From an uncultured Erythrobacter sp. (lineage in GTDB: Bacteria > Pseudomonadota > Alphaproteobacteria > Sphingomonadales > Sphingomonadaceae): a stretch of 64,000 bases of DNA. Shown piece after piece: positions 61,780-64,000 of this stretch. Position 1 is the first letter of the stretch. Every line of letters starts with the position of its first letter. The DNA is taken from contig CANKYI010000002.1 of the NCBI GenBank assembly GCA_947488085.1, positions 1-64,000 on the forward strand, in the 5' to 3' direction. The translations under genes and the position numbers were made by a program. The notes beneath the pieces are model-generated. The model was not told where the DNA came from, ran no database searches, and was given only the letters and a program-made list of their open reading frames with translations.

Positions 61780-62229
61780 ATGGCTGGTAAGTTCTTCGAT
61801 CAATGGCAGGTCGGTGAGACCCTTGATCACGACATTCGGCGCACGGTGACCGAAACCGATAATCTGTTGTTCTCAACAATGACTCACAATCCGCAGCCGC
61901 TGCATCTCGATGTGGAGGCCGCCAAGGAAAGTGGGTTCGGTCAGATTTTAGTGAACTCCACTTTCACCTTTGCCTTGCTCGTCGGGCTTTCGGTCGGCGA
62001 CACTACGCTTGGCACGTTGGTTGCCAATCTGGGGTTCGACAAAGTGGTCACGCCCAAGCCTGTTTTCATCGGCGATACCCTTCGCGCGCGCAGCGCAGTA
62101 AAGGAGTTGAGGGAGAGCAAGTCGCGTCCCAATGCAGGCATCGTTACCTTCACTCATGAACTGCTTAATCAGCGCGATGAGATCGTATGCAAATGCGAAC
62201 GCTCGGCCCTATTGTCGAAGTCTTCTTGA
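61780..62229 (+). CDS. MaoC-like (R)-enoyl-CoA hydratase
   Basis: A 149-residue hotdog-fold hydratase. GKFFDQWQVGETLDHDIRRT, VTETDNLLFSTMTHNPQPLH (active-site Asp and His), LDVEAAKESGFGQILVNSTF and VTPKPVFIGDTLRARSAVKE. It starts 3 bp after the CaiB-type gene, so the two are co-transcribed. With the dehydrogenases and crotonase at 23-26 kb it would fit one acyl-CoA degradation pathway. Confidence 0.92.
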   Translation: MAGKFFDQWQVGETLDHDIRRTVTETDNLLFSTMTHNPQPLHLDVEAAKESGFGQILVNSTFTFALLVGLSVGDTTLGTLVANLGFDKVVTPKPVFIGDTLRARSAVKELRESKSRPNAGIVTFTHELLNQRDEIVCKCERSALLSKSS

Positions 62230-62286
62230 CGAACGCTCGTTGAAAAGCGCACACTCCTTACCGAAAGTGAAAATCGGGAGAGAGCC

Positions 62287-64000
62287 GTGCAAAAGACATG
62301 GAATGTGCGCGCAGCTGTCAGCGTATTTGCGCTGGCGATAACGGGTTGTAGCAGTGAGGCTTCGCTGGATCCGGCGCAGACCGGCAATGGCGAGGAAACA
62401 ATCGAACTCGCAGAGTTTCCCGACCGCCCGTATTGGGGCGACACTCACCTGCATACGGATAACTCGGTTGACGCATTCGGCTTTGGCACGCGGCTTGGTC
62501 CAGAGGCGGCCTTGCGGTTTGCGCGCGGCGAAGAAGTTACCGCCACAACTGGTGCGCCCGCACAACTCGCCCGCCCGCTGGATTTTCTGGTCATCGCAGA
62601 CCATTCCGATGGCCTTGGCGCAACCCGTCGCCTCTATGACGCACCACGCTGGTATGTGAGCTGGGTTATCGGCGATGAGACCGTGCTGCGCTGGTATGAC
62701 ATGATGCATGAAAGCCCCGAGCAATCGACGCTGGCGGTGGCAGAGATTATTACGTCGGCGGCTGACGGCACCTTACCAGCAGCATTTTCCGATCCTGAAG
62801 CTGCGCGTGAAGGAACTATCGATCTCTGGAACACTCAGCTTGGCTTGCTGGACCGTTATAATGAGCCGGGCACTTTCACCGCTTTCGCGGGGTTTGAGTG
62901 GACTGCAATGCCGGATGGCAACAACTTGCATCGTGTCGTGATGTTCCGCGACGGCAGCGACCGGACCAGCCAAACGCTTCCGTTTCCTGGTCTTGGGACC
63001 GAGGCTGAGGGGCTTTGGGATTACATGCTCGCCTATGAAGAAGAGACGGGCGGGCAAGCGTTGGCGATTCCGCACAATCCGAACCTGTCCAATGGGCTGA
63101 TGTTTGAAACAACAATGCCCGACGGCTCACCCATGACAGCTGAATATGCTGCCAAGCGTGCAGCTGCTGAGCCCGTCGTCGAAGTCACTCAGATCAAAGG
63201 CGATAGCGAGACGCATCCGTTCCTTTCGCCCAACGATGAAATGGCAGGCTTTGGAGTAAAGGGCTGGGAGCTCGGCAATTTGCCGCTCACGGCGAAGACT
63301 GAACCAGAAATGCTTGCGGGCTCCTATGCCCGGTCTGCCTTGTTGCGAGGGCTTTCGTTGGAGCAACAGCTGGGCGTGAACCCCTATGCATTTGGCATGA
63401 TCGGTGCGACCGATAGCCATACAAGCCTTGCCACGGGCGATGAAGACAATTTCTGGGGCAAGCACACCGGGAATGAATATACCGATGAAACGCGCGCCAA
63501 TGCCTCTCAGAATCTTGGCACGCGAGAGGGGCGCTTCGGCTGGCACTATCTAGCTGGGGGCTATGCTGCGGCTTGGGCACGGGGAAATACGCGCGCGGAG
63601 ATTTTCGACGCTTTTGCGCGGCGCGAAGTTTACGCCACAACCGGCCCGCGCATGAGCGTGCGCATCTTTGGTGGGTTCGATTTCACTGATGCCGATTGGG
63701 ACGATGATTGGGTGCGTGCAGGTTATTCGCGCGGCGTGCCGATGGGCGGCGAACTGACTGATAGAGGCAGCGCACCGACATTTCTCGTCAGCGCATTGAA
63801 GGACCCCGATGGCGCCAATCTGGACAAGGTTCAGATCGTCAAAGGCTGGGTCGATGGCTCAGGCGAGACGCAGGAACGCGTGTATGATGTGGTGTGGAGC
63901 GATATGGATGCACGACCACGCAGCGCAGGCAGCGTTCCGGCGGTAGGCAATACAGTGAACCGCGACGATGCGACTTACACCAACACAATTGGTGCAGCCG
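62287..64000 (+). CDS. DUF3604 lipoprotein, C-terminus cut by window edge
   Basis: Open from GTG 62287 to the end of the window (571 codons) with no stop. A lipoprotein signal (WNVRAAVSVFALAITGCSSE, lipobox ITGC) is followed by the DUF3604 core, a PHP-like metal-binding fold: PYWGDTHLHTDNSVDAFGFG, DFLVIADHSDGLGATRRLYD, FAGFEWTAMPDGNNLHRVVM, ALAIPHNPNLSNGLMFE and IGATDSHTSLATGDEDNFWG. His/Asp residues of these blocks bind metal. The reaction is unknown; relatives occur in many marine bacteria. Confidence 0.88.
   Translation, partial: MQKTWNVRAAVSVFALAITGCSSEASLDPAQTGNGEETIELAEFPDRPYWGDTHLHTDNSVDAFGFGTRLGPEAALRFARGEEVTATTGAPAQLARPLDFLVIADHSDGLGATRRLYDAPRWYVSWVIGDETVLRWYDMMHESPEQSTLAVAEIITSAADGTLPAAFSDPEAAREGTIDLWNTQLGLLDRYNEPGTFTAFAGFEWTAMPDGNNLHRVVMFRDGSDRTSQTLPFPGLGTEAEGLWDYMLAYEEETGGQALAIPHNPNLSNGLMFETTMPDGSPMTAEYAAKRAAAEPVVEVTQIKGDSETHPFLSPNDEMAGFGVKGWELGNLPLTAKTEPEMLAGSYARSALLRGLSLEQQLGVNPYAFGMIGATDSHTSLATGDEDNFWGKHTGNEYTDETRANASQNLGTREGRFGWHYLAGGYAAAWARGNTRAEIFDAFARREVYATTGPRMSVRIFGGFDFTDADWDDDWVRAGYSRGVPMGGELTDRGSAPTFLVSALKDPDGANLDKVQIVKGWVDGSGETQERVYDVVWSDMDARPRSAGSVPAVGNTVNRDDATYTNTIGAA

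Noticed and set aside
1-64000. CRISPR array, rRNA genes, insertion sequences with transposase
   Set aside because: I looked for regular spaced repeats, rRNA signatures and transposase motifs and saw none.

Overview
The window looks like chromosome from an alphaproteobacterium of the order Sphingomonadales, most likely the Erythrobacteraceae. This rests on the gene families present: a CusABC set with a CusF-fused adaptor, HWE-type kinases, a Wza/Wzc polysaccharide locus, a lasso-peptide cluster of the type common in this order, and a gene resembling a gene-transfer-agent (GTA) spike-base gene. It has no rRNA gene, no complete tRNA gene and no CRISPR array that I can see.

Layout. (1) 1-3.5 kb, minus strand: a heavy-metal (Cu/Ag) RND efflux operon, cusC-cusB-cusA. 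It is preceded by a small His/Met/Cys-rich exported protein whose reading frame is broken by one base. (2) 3.7-18.8 kb: an accessory region. It opens with a tRNA-3'-end-like sequence and a P4-type integrase, then an AlpA / HTH-zinc-finger / tyrosine-recombinase trio, a pentapeptide-repeat protein, a secreted caspase-like protein, an outer-membrane barrel, a 7TMR-DISM two-component pair, a truncated MarR gene and two unknown genes, one HEPN-like. It ends in two decayed integrases. A 15-bp direct repeat at 3709 and 18157 may mark its ends. (3) 18.8-23.1 kb: a giant CheB-CheR-PAS-HWE kinase with a stand-alone receiver. (4) 23.2-26.2 kb: two acyl-CoA dehydrogenases and an enoyl-CoA hydratase. (5) 26.2-60.5 kb: a large polysaccharide locus with a lasso-peptide cluster (28.9-36.0 kb) inside its left part. 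(6) 60.7-64 kb: a CaiB-type CoA transferase, a MaoC hydratase and a DUF3604 lipoprotein cut by the window end.

How the genes work together. The polysaccharide locus supplies dTDP-L-rhamnose (rmlACDB) and probably a uronic acid (nucleotide-sugar dehydrogenase). It has glycosyltransferases, a flippase, two Wzy/O-antigen-ligase-like membrane proteins, the Wza/Wzc export machine, and decorating enzymes: two sulfotransferases, acyltransferases, a deacetylase and a methyltransferase. The product is probably an acidic, sulfated, rhamnose-containing exopolysaccharide. The lasso cluster holds a precursor with predicted core GSGTMFRDGAVNNSRF, cyclase, split protease (RRE and B2), exporter, an HPr-kinase-like kinase and a nucleotidyltransferase.

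Most striking points: the complete lasso cluster whose precursor lacks the C-terminal Ser used by known lasso kinases; a two-gene unit resembling the GTA head-spike pair placed inside the polysaccharide locus; the single-base frameshift in the copper-operon protein; a flippase whose best start codon is ATT; and the layered remains of integrases at the right edge of the accessory region.
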